Shown: positions 41,326 through 50,588, numbered from the stretch's first letter. The stretch is DNA of 54,348 bases from Nocardia exalbida NBRC 100660 (GCF_000308575.1 NZ_BAFZ01000159.1:1-54348); one strand, 5' to 3'. Notes: a model not told the origin generated them from the letters alone. Numbers and translations: made by a program.

Positions 41326-42702
41326 ATGAGCGAAACGACCAACGGGGCAACGACTTCCGCGACCGCCGAACCGTTGTCGACGCCGATGACGATCGGCGTC
41401 GAGGCGTACATCTCGGAGGAATACGCACGCGCCGAGGGCGACAAGCTCTGGGCCAAGGTGTGGCAACAGGTCGAACGGGTCGAGGAGATTCCCCGGGTCG
41501 GCGACTTCCTCACCTACGAGATCCTCGACGATTCGATCATCGTCGTGCGCACCGCCCCGGACACCATCCGGGCCTACCACAACGTGTGCGCGCACCGCGG
41601 CCGCAAACTGATCGACACCCCGGATGGCGCGCACGACGCCCGCGGCAGTCGCAAACACTTCGTGTGCGGTTTCCACGGGTGGCGTTACGACCTGGAGGGC
41701 CGCAATACCTTCGCGGCCGAGCGCAAGGATTGGTCCTGCGGTCTCACCGAGCGCAACGACGGGTTGAACCAGGTGCGGGTCGACACCTGGGGCGGTTGGA
41801 TCTGGATCAACATGGACCCCGACGCGGAACCGCTGCGGGAGTATCTGGAGCCCGCGGCCGAGCTGCTCGAACACTTCGAACTGGAGAACATGCGCTACCG
41901 CTGGCGGCGGTGGCTGACCTTCGATTGCAACTGGAAGGTCGCCTTCGAGGCGTTCATGGAGACCTACCACGTGCCCTACACCCATCCGGAGTTCATGAAC
42001 TTCGGCACTTTCCTCGGATGGTCGCGGGCGCAGGGCAAGCACAGCAATATCGGCTACGACGCTCCCAAGGGCATGGAGGAGAACCAGGCCAAGGTGCGCG
42101 TCGGCGGCGGTCCGGACGCGCGCGTCTCCACCGCCACGCTACAGAACTTCACCTGGGAGAACGCCAATACCAACACCACCCGCACGCTGGTCGACGTCGC
42201 CAATCGGCTGGTCGACGAACTGCCCGAGGGCACCCCGGCCGGCGAAGTGCTGCGCTACTGGCTCGACACCGCGCGATCGGAGGACGAGGCACGCGGCGTG
42301 GTCTGGCCGAAGGTCGACCCCGACATCGTCGCCAGGGCCGGCACCGCGTGGCAGATCTTCCCCAACTTCCAGATCGGCCACGCACTGAACAACATGCTGT
42401 GCTACCGGTTCCGCCCCTACGGCTACGACCCGGGCAAGTGCATCTTCGAGGCCGCTGTGTTCGAACTCTTCCCGCCCGGCCAGGAGCCGCGGACCGAGTG
42501 GGAGTACACCCCCGCCGGCGACCCCGGTTGGCGGACCGTCCTACCGCAGGACTTCGCCAATATGGCCGCGGTCCAGCAGGGCATGAAGAGCCGCGGCTTC
42601 TCCGGGCCGAAACCCAACCCCTATCGCGAACGCAGCGTGGTGAATCTGCACCACAACCTCGCCGAGTACATGGGTACCGGCGAGCCGCGCGACCTGACCT
42701 GA
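41326..42702 (+). CDS. Rieske non-haem iron oxygenase, catalytic alpha subunit
   Basis: A 458-residue Rieske oxygenase alpha subunit. Seen: the Rieske cluster ligands C88-x-H90 (CAHRG) and C114-x2-H117 (CGFHGW), then the mononuclear iron site METYHVPYTHPEF with His215 and His220. The alpha-only gene, without beta subunit, resembles homo-trimeric ring- or steroid-hydroxylating types. It hydroxylates or demethylates an unknown cyclic substrate with O2 and electrons from a ferredoxin and reductase, neither of which is encoded in this operon; the [2Fe-2S] ferredoxin at 21029 is a candidate. ATG start with AGGAG upstream. Confidence 0.93.
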   Translation: MSETTNGATTSATAEPLSTPMTIGVEAYISEEYARAEGDKLWAKVWQQVERVEEIPRVGDFLTYEILDDSIIVVRTAPDTIRAYHNVCAHRGRKLIDTPDGAHDARGSRKHFVCGFHGWRYDLEGRNTFAAERKDWSCGLTERNDGLNQVRVDTWGGWIWINMDPDAEPLREYLEPAAELLEHFELENMRYRWRRWLTFDCNWKVAFEAFMETYHVPYTHPEFMNFGTFLGWSRAQGKHSNIGYDAPKGMEENQAKVRVGGGPDARVSTATLQNFTWENANTNTTRTLVDVANRLVDELPEGTPAGEVLRYWLDTARSEDEARGVVWPKVDPDIVARAGTAWQIFPNFQIGHALNNMLCYRFRPYGYDPGKCIFEAAVFELFPPGQEPRTEWEYTPAGDPGWRTVLPQDFANMAAVQQGMKSRGFSGPKPNPYRERSVVNLHHNLAEYMGTGEPRDLT

Positions 42703-42759
42703 CGAGCGGGCCCCGCCCGGTCCGCCACCGACGACCGAGACAGAGATCCAGGAATCCGA

Positions 42760-44589
42760 ATGCAAGAGTGCAAGCCCACGGTTACGCCCGATGTCGATCG
42801 GGAGGCCCTCCGCGCGAAATATCTCGCCGAACGCGACAAGCGCCTGCGGCCCGAGGGACAGAAGCAATATCTGCTGACCGAGGGCGAATTCGCGGATTAC
42901 TACGAGGAGGATCCGTACACGCCGGTCGAGCCGCGAGACGAGATCACCGACGAGATCGAGGTGGCGATTCTCGGTGGCGGTTTCGCCGGTCTCATCGCCG
43001 CGCACCGGTTGCGGCAGGCCGGTGTAGACGATTTCCGGATCATCGAATTGGGCGGTGACTTCGGCGGGGTCTGGTACTGGAATCGCTACCCCGGCATCCA
43101 GGTCGACTCGGACAGCTACTGCTATCTGCCGTTGCTCGAGGAAACCGGCTACATGCCGAAAGAGAAGTTCTCCTTCGGCGACGAGTGCTACGAACACGCC
43201 CAGCGCATCGGCAAGCACTTCGGCCTGTACGAGAAGGCGATCTTCCACACGCTGATCCGGTCGCTGGAATGGGACGAGCAGATCGGACGGTGGCGGATCG
43301 CGACCAACCGGGGCGACGACATCCGCGCCCGGTTCATCGTGATGTGCCAGGGTCCGTACAACCGGCCGAAACTGCCCGGCATCCCCGGCATCGCGCAGTT
43401 CCAGGGCCACACGTTCCACACCGCGCGCTGGGACTACGCGTACACCGGCGGCACGCTGAAGGGCGGCCTGGACAAGCTCGGCGACAAGAAGGTGGCCATC
43501 ATCGGCACCGGCGCCAGTGGTATCGGGACGATCCCACATCTGGCCGAAGGCGCCGGACACCTGTACGTGTTCCAGCGGACGCCGTCCTACATCTTCGAGC
43601 GCGGCAATACCGTGACCGACCCCGAATGGGTGAACTCGCTGCGGCCGGGCTGGCGGGAGGAGCGGCAGCGGAATTTCCACAACGCCGCCTACGCGTTCTA
43701 CTCCCCGGGTGAGCCGGACCTGATCTGCGACGGCTGGACCGAGGTCGCCCGCAACGTGGCCGCCCACCTGGACGCCACCGGCGGTTGGGCCGAACTGGCG
43801 ACGAATCCGCTGAAGGTCATGGAGCTCAAGGAGGCCGAGGACTACCGCGCGATGGAGCGGGTGCGCCGCCGCGTCGACGAGATCGTGACGGACGAGGCGA
43901 CGGCCGAGGCTCTCAAGCCGTACTACCGGCACCTGTGCAAACGGCCGGGCTTCAGCGACAACTACCTGCCGGCGTTCAACCGCCCGAACGTCACGCTCGT
44001 CGATGTCTCGGACACCAAAGGGGTGGAGCGCATCACGGCGAAGGGCATCGTCGCGCACGGTGTCGAATACGAGGTCGACTGCATCGTCTTCGCCAGCGGC
44101 TTCGAGATCAGCAGTGACATCGACCGCAGGCTCGCCATCCAGCCGTTCGCCGGGCGAGGCGGCCGGTCGCTCTACGAGCACTGGAGCGCGGGATTCCGCA
44201 CCCTGCACGGGATCATGTCGCACGGGTTCCCGAACCACTTCGCGACCGGGTTCGTCCAGGGCGGGGTGACCGCGTCCACCACGCGGATGTTCGAGCAGCA
44301 GGCCGATCACATCGCCTACATCATCTCCGAAGCCCTGGCCCGGGGGGCCACCACGGTGGAGCCCAGCGCGGAGGCCGAGGAGGCGTGGATCGCGACCATC
44401 CGGGCCAATTCGTTCGACAACAGCAACTTCGTCCGGGAATGCACTCCGGGCTACTACAACAGCGAGGGTGAACCGGACGGGCGGTCGTTCCTCGGTGACC
44501 CCTTCTGGGGTGGCTTCTACGTGCTCGAGGACCTGCTGCGGGACTGGCGCGACACCGGCCGGTTGGAGGGTCTCGTCCTGGGCGAATGA
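42760..44589 (+). CDS. Baeyer-Villiger monooxygenase (FAD/NADPH)
   Basis: A 609-residue type I BVMO. Seen: first Rossmann GGGFAG (about 72-77), the Baeyer-Villiger fingerprint FxGxxxHTxxWD as FQGHTFHTARWD (214-225), second Rossmann GTGASG (about 249) and a C-terminal domain with SGFEISSDIDRR. The N-terminal extension (about 60 residues) matches the longer steroid/cyclododecanone monooxygenase group rather than cyclohexanone types. It inserts an oxygen next to a ketone carbonyl to give an ester or lactone, which the SMP-30-like enzyme encoded first in the operon could hydrolyse. It sits between the Rieske oxygenase and an SDR; a ring-size prediction is not possible from sequence alone. Confidence 0.94.
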   Translation: MQECKPTVTPDVDREALRAKYLAERDKRLRPEGQKQYLLTEGEFADYYEEDPYTPVEPRDEITDEIEVAILGGGFAGLIAAHRLRQAGVDDFRIIELGGDFGGVWYWNRYPGIQVDSDSYCYLPLLEETGYMPKEKFSFGDECYEHAQRIGKHFGLYEKAIFHTLIRSLEWDEQIGRWRIATNRGDDIRARFIVMCQGPYNRPKLPGIPGIAQFQGHTFHTARWDYAYTGGTLKGGLDKLGDKKVAIIGTGASGIGTIPHLAEGAGHLYVFQRTPSYIFERGNTVTDPEWVNSLRPGWREERQRNFHNAAYAFYSPGEPDLICDGWTEVARNVAAHLDATGGWAELATNPLKVMELKEAEDYRAMERVRRRVDEIVTDEATAEALKPYYRHLCKRPGFSDNYLPAFNRPNVTLVDVSDTKGVERITAKGIVAHGVEYEVDCIVFASGFEISSDIDRRLAIQPFAGRGGRSLYEHWSAGFRTLHGIMSHGFPNHFATGFVQGGVTASTTRMFEQQADHIAYIISEALARGATTVEPSAEAEEAWIATIRANSFDNSNFVRECTPGYYNSEGEPDGRSFLGDPFWGGFYVLEDLLRDWRDTGRLEGLVLGE

Positions 44590-44630
44590 CGAGTCCCCCG
44601 CCATCACGACGCACCTGTGAGAGGACCACC

Positions 44631-45557
44631 TTGCCAGAACTCAGATTCGACGATCGCGTTGCGGTGATCACCGGCGCCGGAAGGGGTTTGGGCCGCGCCT
44701 ATGCGCTGCTGCTCGCCTCGAAGGGAGCCGAGGTGGTGGTCAACGACCTGGGCAGCAGCGTGCGCGGCGACAGCGTCGAGGCGAACCCGGCCGCGGAGGT
44801 GGTCGCCGAGATCGAAGCGGCGGGCGGCACCGCCGTCGTCTGCACCGAGTCGGTGGCCACCCCCGAAGGGGGGCGCGCGATCATCGACACGGCGCTCGAC
44901 CGGTACGGCCGCCTGGACATCCTCGTGCACAACGCGGGCAACGTCCGCTACGGTTCGCTGCGGCAACTGAGCTATGAGGATTTCGACGCGGTGCTCGACG
45001 TGCACCTGCGCGGCGCGTTCCACGTCGTCCGGCCCGCGTTCCCGGTCATGGCCGAGGCGGGTTACGGCCGCGTGGTGCTCACGTCGTCCATCGGCGGGCT
45101 GTACGGCAACAAGGGCGTGGCCAACTACGCCATGTCGAAGGCAGGCATGATCGGCCTGTCGAATGTGATCGCCCTGGAGGGAGCCGAATTCGGCATTCTC
45201 GGCAACGTCATCGTGCCCGCCGCGGTGACGCGACTGGCCGACGGACTCGACATCTCGTCCTATCCGCCCATGGGACCGGAACTGACGGCGCCGGCCGTCG
45301 GCTGGCTCGCCCACGAGTCCTGCTCGATCACCGGCGAGATGCTGGTGTCGGTCGCCGGACGGGTGGCCAGGGCCTACATCGCCGAGACCCCCGGGGTCTA
45401 CCGCCCCTCGTGGACGGTCGAAGAGATCGGCGAGCAGATCGACGCGATCCGCGATACGACCGGCTCCTGGATTCTGCCCGCCGTTCCCTCGGGGCACAGC
45501 GATCACATCAGGAAGAGTTTCGAGCTAGCCACGGAAGCAGGACAGCATGCCCGTTAA
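44631..45557 (+). CDS. Short-chain dehydrogenase/reductase, (3R)-hydroxyacyl-CoA dehydrogenase-like
   Basis: A 308-residue SDR. Seen: VAVITGAGRGLGRAYALLL, VVNDLGSSVRGD (as in peroxisomal multifunctional enzyme type 2), HNAGNV, TSSIGG and YAMSKAGMIG, with a long C-terminal tail. It most resembles the hydroxyacyl-CoA dehydrogenase domain of MFE-2/17-beta-HSD4 relatives. TTG 44631 is chosen for GAGAGGA 7 bp upstream; ATG 44586 overlaps the BVMO stop (ATGA) and is the alternative, giving 15 more residues. It overlaps the ThDP-enzyme gene by 11 bp. Confidence 0.87.
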   Translation: MPELRFDDRVAVITGAGRGLGRAYALLLASKGAEVVVNDLGSSVRGDSVEANPAAEVVAEIEAAGGTAVVCTESVATPEGGRAIIDTALDRYGRLDILVHNAGNVRYGSLRQLSYEDFDAVLDVHLRGAFHVVRPAFPVMAEAGYGRVVLTSSIGGLYGNKGVANYAMSKAGMIGLSNVIALEGAEFGILGNVIVPAAVTRLADGLDISSYPPMGPELTAPAVGWLAHESCSITGEMLVSVAGRVARAYIAETPGVYRPSWTVEEIGEQIDAIRDTTGSWILPAVPSGHSDHIRKSFELATEAGQHAR

Positions 45558-47253
45558 GGTCTACGAACGTATTCTTCAGCTCTTCGAAGCCGAGGGCATC
45601 AATACGATATTCGGTATTCCCGACCCCAATTTCGTGCACATGTTCCACCTCGCCGAGGAACGCGGCTGGAATGTCGTCGCGCCGCATCACGAGGAATCGG
45701 CCGGTTTCATGGCCGAGGCGGTGTCGCGGATGACCGGTAAGGCCGCGGTGTGCATCGGCACCCTCGGGCCGGGCGTCGCCAATCTGGCGGGCGCGATGAT
45801 GTGCGCGAAGGTCGAGAATTCGCCGGTGATCTTCCTCGGCGGGCAGCGCGCCCGGATCACCGAGCAGCGGGTGCGGCGCGGGCGTATCCAATTCGTCAAG
45901 CAGGCCGAGCTCTTCGCGCCGTCGGTGAAGTACCACGCCAGCATCGAATACGCCGACCAGACCGACGAGATCATTCGCGAAGGCTTGCGCCGCGCACTCA
46001 CCGGAACACCCGGGCCGGTCTACATCGAGTGGCCCAAGCACATCATCCAAGAGGAACTCGACGTTCCGGAACCCTTGCCGCCCAGCCGGTATCGCCTCGT
46101 CGGCCAGACCGCGGGCCAGGACCGGATCGAGGAGGCGGCGCGGCTGATCCGCGCGGCGCGACAGCCGGTCCTGCTCGTCGGGCACGGCGTGCACACCACG
46201 CGCGCCGGGGACTCGGTGCGCGCGCTCACCGAGCTGATGGCCTGCCCGGTTATCCAGACCTCCGGCGGTACTTCGTATATCGAGGGACTCGAGGACCGCA
46301 CCTTCGCTTACGGCTTCTCGCCGTCGTCCATCGATGCGGTGGTGCGATCTGATCTGTGCCTGGCCGTCGGCACCGAACTCGGTGAACCCGTCCACTACGG
46401 GGTGGGCCGGCACTGGGTGGCCAACGAGGCGAACCGGAAATGGATTCTGGTGGAACAGAATCCCGAGGCCATCGGGGTCAATCGCCCCATCGATGTTCCG
46501 CTCGTCGGTGACCTGCGCGCGATCGTCCCGCAGCTGGTCGAGGCGCTGAAGGACACGCCTCGCACGCCGTCGCCCGAGCTCGCGGGCTGGATCGAGCGGG
46601 ACGCCGCCCGGCTCGCCGAGCTGTCGGAAAACGCGCCGTCGGGGCGGTCCCCGGTGCACCCCGCGCGACTCGTCGTCGAGGCGACCGAAGTGTTCCCCTC
46701 CGACGGCATCATGGTCCGCGACGGTGGCGCCACCACGATCTTCGGCTGGACCTATTCGCAGGCCAAGCCGCACGACGTGATCTGGAACCAGAACTTCGGG
46801 CACCTCGGTACCGGTCTGCCCTACGCCATCGGCGCCTCGGTGGCCGAGGGCAGGAAGCGGCCGGTCATGCTGGTCACCGGCGACTCGTCGTTCCTGTTCC
46901 ACATCGGCGAACTCGAGACCGCGGCGCGGCTGAACCTTCCGCTGGTCTGCGTGGTGGCCGTGGACTACGCGTGGGGCCTCGAAGTCGGGGTCTACAAGGG
47001 GCTTTTCGGGCCCGGCTCGCTGGAGACCGGTACGCACTGGAGCACCGACACCCGCCTGGACAAGGTCGCCGAGGGCTTCGGCTGCTACGGCGAATTCGTC
47101 GACCACGACCAGGACATCGCCCCCGCCATCAAACGGGCGTACGCCAGCGGCAAACCGGGCGTCATCCACGTGGCCGTAGACCCGAAGGCGAACTCCGAGG
47201 AGATGCCGAGTTACGACGAGTTCCGCACCTGGTACGCGGAAGGGACGCAGTAG
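45547..47253 (+). CDS. Thiamine-diphosphate-dependent enzyme (acetolactate-synthase/2-hydroxyacyl lyase family)
   Basis: A 568-residue ThDP enzyme with three domains: N-terminal PYR (GIPDPNFVHMF, HHEESAGFMAEA with catalytic Glu49), central domain (AARLIRAARQPVLLVGHGVHTT) and C-terminal PP domain. The cofactor motif reads GDSSFLF and, about 27 residues on, VVAVDYAWG instead of the usual GDG...NN: the Mg-binding Asn appears replaced by Asp. The family includes acetolactate synthase, oxalyl-CoA decarboxylase and 2-hydroxyacyl-CoA or cyclic-diketone cleaving enzymes. In this operon a carboligase/lyase step that cleaves an alpha-hydroxy ketone or diketone made by the oxygenases is plausible; it is not an anabolic ALS, since no ilvN/ilvC neighbours exist. 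Confidence 0.85.
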   Translation: MPVKVYERILQLFEAEGINTIFGIPDPNFVHMFHLAEERGWNVVAPHHEESAGFMAEAVSRMTGKAAVCIGTLGPGVANLAGAMMCAKVENSPVIFLGGQRARITEQRVRRGRIQFVKQAELFAPSVKYHASIEYADQTDEIIREGLRRALTGTPGPVYIEWPKHIIQEELDVPEPLPPSRYRLVGQTAGQDRIEEAARLIRAARQPVLLVGHGVHTTRAGDSVRALTELMACPVIQTSGGTSYIEGLEDRTFAYGFSPSSIDAVVRSDLCLAVGTELGEPVHYGVGRHWVANEANRKWILVEQNPEAIGVNRPIDVPLVGDLRAIVPQLVEALKDTPRTPSPELAGWIERDAARLAELSENAPSGRSPVHPARLVVEATEVFPSDGIMVRDGGATTIFGWTYSQAKPHDVIWNQNFGHLGTGLPYAIGASVAEGRKRPVMLVTGDSSFLFHIGELETAARLNLPLVCVVAVDYAWGLEVGVYKGLFGPGSLETGTHWSTDTRLDKVAEGFGCYGEFVDHDQDIAPAIKRAYASGKPGVIHVAVDPKANSEEMPSYDEFRTWYAEGTQ

Positions 47254-47255
47254 TC

Positions 47256-48692
47256 ATGCGCGAGTATTCCCAGTTCTATATCGACGGCGCCTGGGTCGAC
47301 CCGGCCGAGGCGCAGTTCTTCGAAGTCGTGAACCCGGCGACCGAAGCGGTGTGCGGCACGGTCGCAACCGGGTCGGCCGCGGACGTGGACCGGGCGGTCT
47401 CGGCCGCCCGCGAGGCGTTTCCCGCCTGGTCGGCGTCCTCGGTGCCGGAACGGATCGCGTTGCTGCGCGCCATCGGCGCGGAGTACGGCAAACGCGCGGG
47501 CGACCTCGCCGCCGCGCTGACCGAGGAGATGGGCGCACCTAGCGCGCTGGCCTGCGGATTCCAGGTGGACCTCGGGGCCGGGCACCTGTCGACCGCCATC
47601 GAGGTCCTGGAGAATTTCGCCTTCGAGCAGCGGCGCGGCGCCACCCTGGTCGTCAAGGAGCCCATCGGCGTGTGCGGCCTCATCACGCCGTGGAACTGGC
47701 CGATGAGCCTGATCGCCGTGAAGGTGTTCCCCGCCCTCGCCACGGGTTGCACGACGGTGCTCAAGCCGTCGGAACGCTCGCCGTTCACCGGGCAGATCTT
47801 CGCCGAGATCCTCGATGCCGCAGGCGTTCCCGCCGGTGTCTTCAATCTGGTCCAGGGCGACGGCCCCAGCGTCGGGGTGCCGCTGTCGGCGCATCCGGAC
47901 GTGGATCTGATCTCCTTCACCGGCTCCACCCGCGCGGGCATCGAGATCGCGCGTAATGCCGCGCCCAGCGTCAAGCGGGTCACCCAGGAGCTGGGCGGCA
48001 AAAGCGCGAACATCGTGCTCGACGACGCGCACTTCACCACCAATGTCGCCGCCGCGATCGGCCCGATGATGATGAACTCCGGCCAGACCTGCAGCGCGCT
48101 GTCGCGCATGCTGGTCCCCCGTGCCCGCATGCACGAGGCCATAGACACCGCCCGCCGAGCCGCGGCCCAGCTCAGCGTGGGCGACCCCACCGGTGATGCG
48201 GCGCTGGGCCCCGTCGTCTCCGGTTCGCAGTTCGACAAGATCCAGGCGTTCATCCAGAAGGGCATCGACGAGGGAGCCACGCTGGTGGTGGGCGGCACCG
48301 GCCGCCCCGACGGACTCACCAAGGGCTACTACGTGCGGCCCACCGTGTTCGCGAACGTCACCAACGACATGACCATAGCCCGCGAGGAGATCTTCGGCCC
48401 GGTGCTGGCCATCCTCGGCTACGACAGCGTCGACCACGCCGTCGAGATCGCCAACGACACCGAGTACGGACTCGCGGGCAATGTCGCGGGCTCCGATCTG
48501 GACCAGGCCCGCTCCGTGGCCCGCCGCATCCGGTCGGGCTGGATCACCATCAACGACGCCTTCGACTTCCACGCCCCCTTCGGTGGCTACCGCAAGAGCG
48601 GAAACGGCCGCGAATGGGGCGAATTCGGATTTCACGACTACCTGGAGATCAAGGGCATCCTCGGGTACGCACCGGAAGAATCCGGGTCGTAG
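47256..48692 (+). CDS. Aldehyde dehydrogenase, NAD(P)-dependent (second)
   Basis: A 478-residue ALDH. Seen: TPWNWPMSL with Asn147, FTGSTRAGIEIA, the general base in TQELGGKS (Glu245), the nucleophile in NSGQTCSALSR (Cys279) and REEIFGPVLAIL. It differs from the ALDH at 6226 in almost every variable region. ATG 47256 is 3 bp after the ThDP-enzyme stop, so it is the last gene of the operon. An aldehyde released by the lyase or by lactone/hydroxy-acid oxidation is the likely substrate, giving an acid for one of the CoA ligases. Confidence 0.92.
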   Translation: MREYSQFYIDGAWVDPAEAQFFEVVNPATEAVCGTVATGSAADVDRAVSAAREAFPAWSASSVPERIALLRAIGAEYGKRAGDLAAALTEEMGAPSALACGFQVDLGAGHLSTAIEVLENFAFEQRRGATLVVKEPIGVCGLITPWNWPMSLIAVKVFPALATGCTTVLKPSERSPFTGQIFAEILDAAGVPAGVFNLVQGDGPSVGVPLSAHPDVDLISFTGSTRAGIEIARNAAPSVKRVTQELGGKSANIVLDDAHFTTNVAAAIGPMMMNSGQTCSALSRMLVPRARMHEAIDTARRAAAQLSVGDPTGDAALGPVVSGSQFDKIQAFIQKGIDEGATLVVGGTGRPDGLTKGYYVRPTVFANVTNDMTIAREEIFGPVLAILGYDSVDHAVEIANDTEYGLAGNVAGSDLDQARSVARRIRSGWITINDAFDFHAPFGGYRKSGNGREWGEFGFHDYLEIKGILGYAPEESGS

Positions 48693-49035
48693 CGGAGTGC
48701 GCGTATGACGGGGAACAGATGGCTGTGATGGCAGGATGGTGGACGCAGTTGGTCGTCCTGGGCGCTGTCGTGTCGGTGCTGGTGCTGGTGGCGATCGTGC
48801 TGAGGCCGGCGGTCGGCAATCTCGCCACCCACGACGATGCGGATCGACCCCACGACAGCCCGCATTCCGGCCGCGAGCGAGGCGGTTCCGGAGCTGACCG
48901 TACTGGCCGCGGTCAACCAGACCAGACGATCCGTTCGCCCGTGAGGAAGGCCCCTACCAGCCGCGGGCACACCAGGAATCCGGACGATGTAGCGGCAGGT
49001 AACCATCCTTTTGCTCAGGACGGGGCACACCCAGG
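48693..49035 (+). other. Region with a possible small single-span membrane protein
   Basis: From ATG 48719 a frame begins MAVMAGWWTQLVVLGAVVSV, continuing as a hydrophobic helix to residue about 33, then LRPAVGNLATHDDADRPHD. The frame then runs on without stop through a polar stretch and into the antisense of the patatin gene (stop at 49316), which is not plausible for a real C-terminus. The first 50 codons resemble a small membrane protein; the end may be frameshifted or the frame chance. Nothing else is visible here. Confidence 0.3.
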
Positions 49036-49875
49036 TCAGGGGTTCGGCCAGACATCCTTCAGTCGCAGCGCCGCCTCGGCGGACTGGCGCACACCGGCCG
49101 CATGGGCGGGGGCCAGCGCGGCCGGGTCGAACACATCGAGCCCGAACGCGGCGATGGCGTCGTCGTCGGGCACTATGGAAATCTCTGTGGCCGAACCCAA
49201 TTCACGATCGCTGGCGATGCGCGGGAACATGTGCGCCAAGGGTTCGACGATCACCACGACGTCCGCGCCCGCGGCCAGGTCGGCGTTCACCGGTGAGCGC
49301 AACCCGCCGTCGATGTAGTGGCGGCCGTCGATCGGAATCGGCGGGAAGACACCCGGCACCGCCGTGCTCGACGCCAGCGCGGCGGGCAACGACGCCGCGC
49401 CGTCCCTGGTCCACGCGCGCAACTCGCCGGTGGTGATGTCGATCGCGGTGACGATCAGATCGCGCGCGGGCCACTGTGCCACACCGGCCAGCCCACCCAT
49501 GCGCGCGATGTGCTCGTCCGGATCACCCACCTGTGCGGCCAGCGCCAGTTCACCCGCCCGGCGGCGCGCCTGGGCGGGATCCTGTCCGGGGGCGCGCAGG
49601 ACGGCGAATGCCTCCGCCATCCGCGCCGGATCCGCCTGTACCGGCGCCGACGTCGACCGCGGCCGCAGCAGACGCGCCGGGTCACCGCCGTCGGCCAGGA
49701 CCGCGCCGACCACCGCCCCGGCCGAGGTGCCGACGAACCGGTCCGCCAGGGACAAATCGATTCCACTGTCGCGCAGCCCGGTAGCCAATCCCGCCAACCA
49801 CGCGAGGCCGACCTGACCACCTCCACCGAGCACGAGCGCGACCGACAATCCGTTGGGTGACACCGTTTCCGACAT
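49036..49875 (-). CDS. Patatin-like phospholipase (RssA/NTE family)
   Basis: A 279-residue patatin-domain protein. Seen: the oxyanion motif LGGGGQVG (about 16-23), the nucleophile GTSAG (Ser51), and DGGLRSP containing the catalytic Asp. Patatins hydrolyse lipid acyl esters through a Ser-Asp dyad. ATG 49875 was chosen over GTG 49914 because it begins at the usual distance from the first beta strand. The minus orientation and separate surroundings show it is not part of the catabolic operon. Confidence 0.88.
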   Translation of the reverse strand: MSETVSPNGLSVALVLGGGGQVGLAWLAGLATGLRDSGIDLSLADRFVGTSAGAVVGAVLADGGDPARLLRPRSTSAPVQADPARMAEAFAVLRAPGQDPAQARRRAGELALAAQVGDPDEHIARMGGLAGVAQWPARDLIVTAIDITTGELRAWTRDGAASLPAALASSTAVPGVFPPIPIDGRHYIDGGLRSPVNADLAAGADVVVIVEPLAHMFPRIASDRELGSATEISIVPDDDAIAAFGLDVFDPAALAPAHAAGVRQSAEAALRLKDVWPNP

Positions 49876-50125
49876 ACCGATCAGCCTATCCGTCCCGGTC
49901 GCGACAACCGTCACGCTCGATCGGCCGCCCTTCGCTACCGGCGGTGACAGGTCTCCACGTGGACGTCGGTGACGACCCCGACGAGACCGGGACCCTGATT
50001 CACGTATCCGATGCCTGTCCCATTGTCCGGCAGCGACATACCGCGCTCATCCAAGCGCCTGGGTCACCTCGACGACAGCGCGGCCCCCTCGTGCCACAGC
50101 AGAACGCTCCCCGGCACCGGGCGAA

Positions 50126-50452
50126 CTATGCCCAGATGCGCGACAGCGCCGAGCGGGAGTACGTCTGCTGGGGCGTGACCGTGATCAGGTCGCACACCTC
50201 GACGAGTTCGGCCGGTACCGCGTTGCCGAAGTGCTGCAGCCCCGGTGCGATGACCGCCTCGACGCCGAAGGTGCGTGCGGCTTCGACCAGGCGATCGACC
50301 GGTGCGTCGGTACCGGCGCCGAAGGTCACGGTCTTGCACAGCTCGTACCCCAGCCGCTTGGCCAAACTCCGCATCTGCGCTTCGTCCCAATCCTGGGACA
50401 CACCCGAGACGTCCTTGCGGAGATATCCCAGCGCGGGTGGTTTGGCCCTCAT
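50126..50452 (-). CDS. Conserved hypothetical protein with resolvase-like N-domain pattern
   Basis: A 108-residue protein from ATG 50452 (GAGGGAG 6 bp upstream; the longer frame starts at a TTG). Seen: ALGYLRKDVSGVSQDWDEAQMRSLAKRLGYEL, which recalls the first strand and helices of serine-recombinase catalytic domains, then EAVIAPGLQHFGNAVPAELVEVCDLITVTPQ. The catalytic Ser/Arg set of active recombinases is not evident, and there is no DNA-binding domain, so recombinase activity is unlikely. The function is unknown. A promoter with a strong dyad lies at 50553-50588. Confidence 0.6.
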   Translation of the reverse strand: MRAKPPALGYLRKDVSGVSQDWDEAQMRSLAKRLGYELCKTVTFGAGTDAPVDRLVEAARTFGVEAVIAPGLQHFGNAVPAELVEVCDLITVTPQQTYSRSALSRIWA

Positions 50453-50552
50453 CGGTACTCCCTCGGCGCGGTCGTTGCTGAAGTGGTCGAAGCGCCTGCA
50501 CTCCCGCAGCTCGAGCGGCGTCGGCGCATCGAGGAACGGGCTGAGCAAGGTA

Positions 50553-50588
50553 TTGACATCATATGTTGTCTACAGCAGCTGATGTCAA
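50553..50588 (-). promoter_or_regulatory. Promoter with TTGACATCA/TGATGTCAA inverted repeat
   Basis: On the minus strand TTGACA (50583-50588) and TATGAT (50558-50563) are spaced by 19 bp, a good though slightly long sigma70-type promoter for the gene at 50452. The 9-bp arms TTGACATCA and TGATGTCAA are perfectly inverted and cover both boxes, suggesting an operator for an unknown dimeric regulator. Confidence 0.55.

Noticed and set aside
42541..44607. 688-codon antisense open frame over the BVMO gene
   Set aside because: The BVMO frame contains all fingerprint motifs; the antisense frame is an effect of GC-rich third positions.
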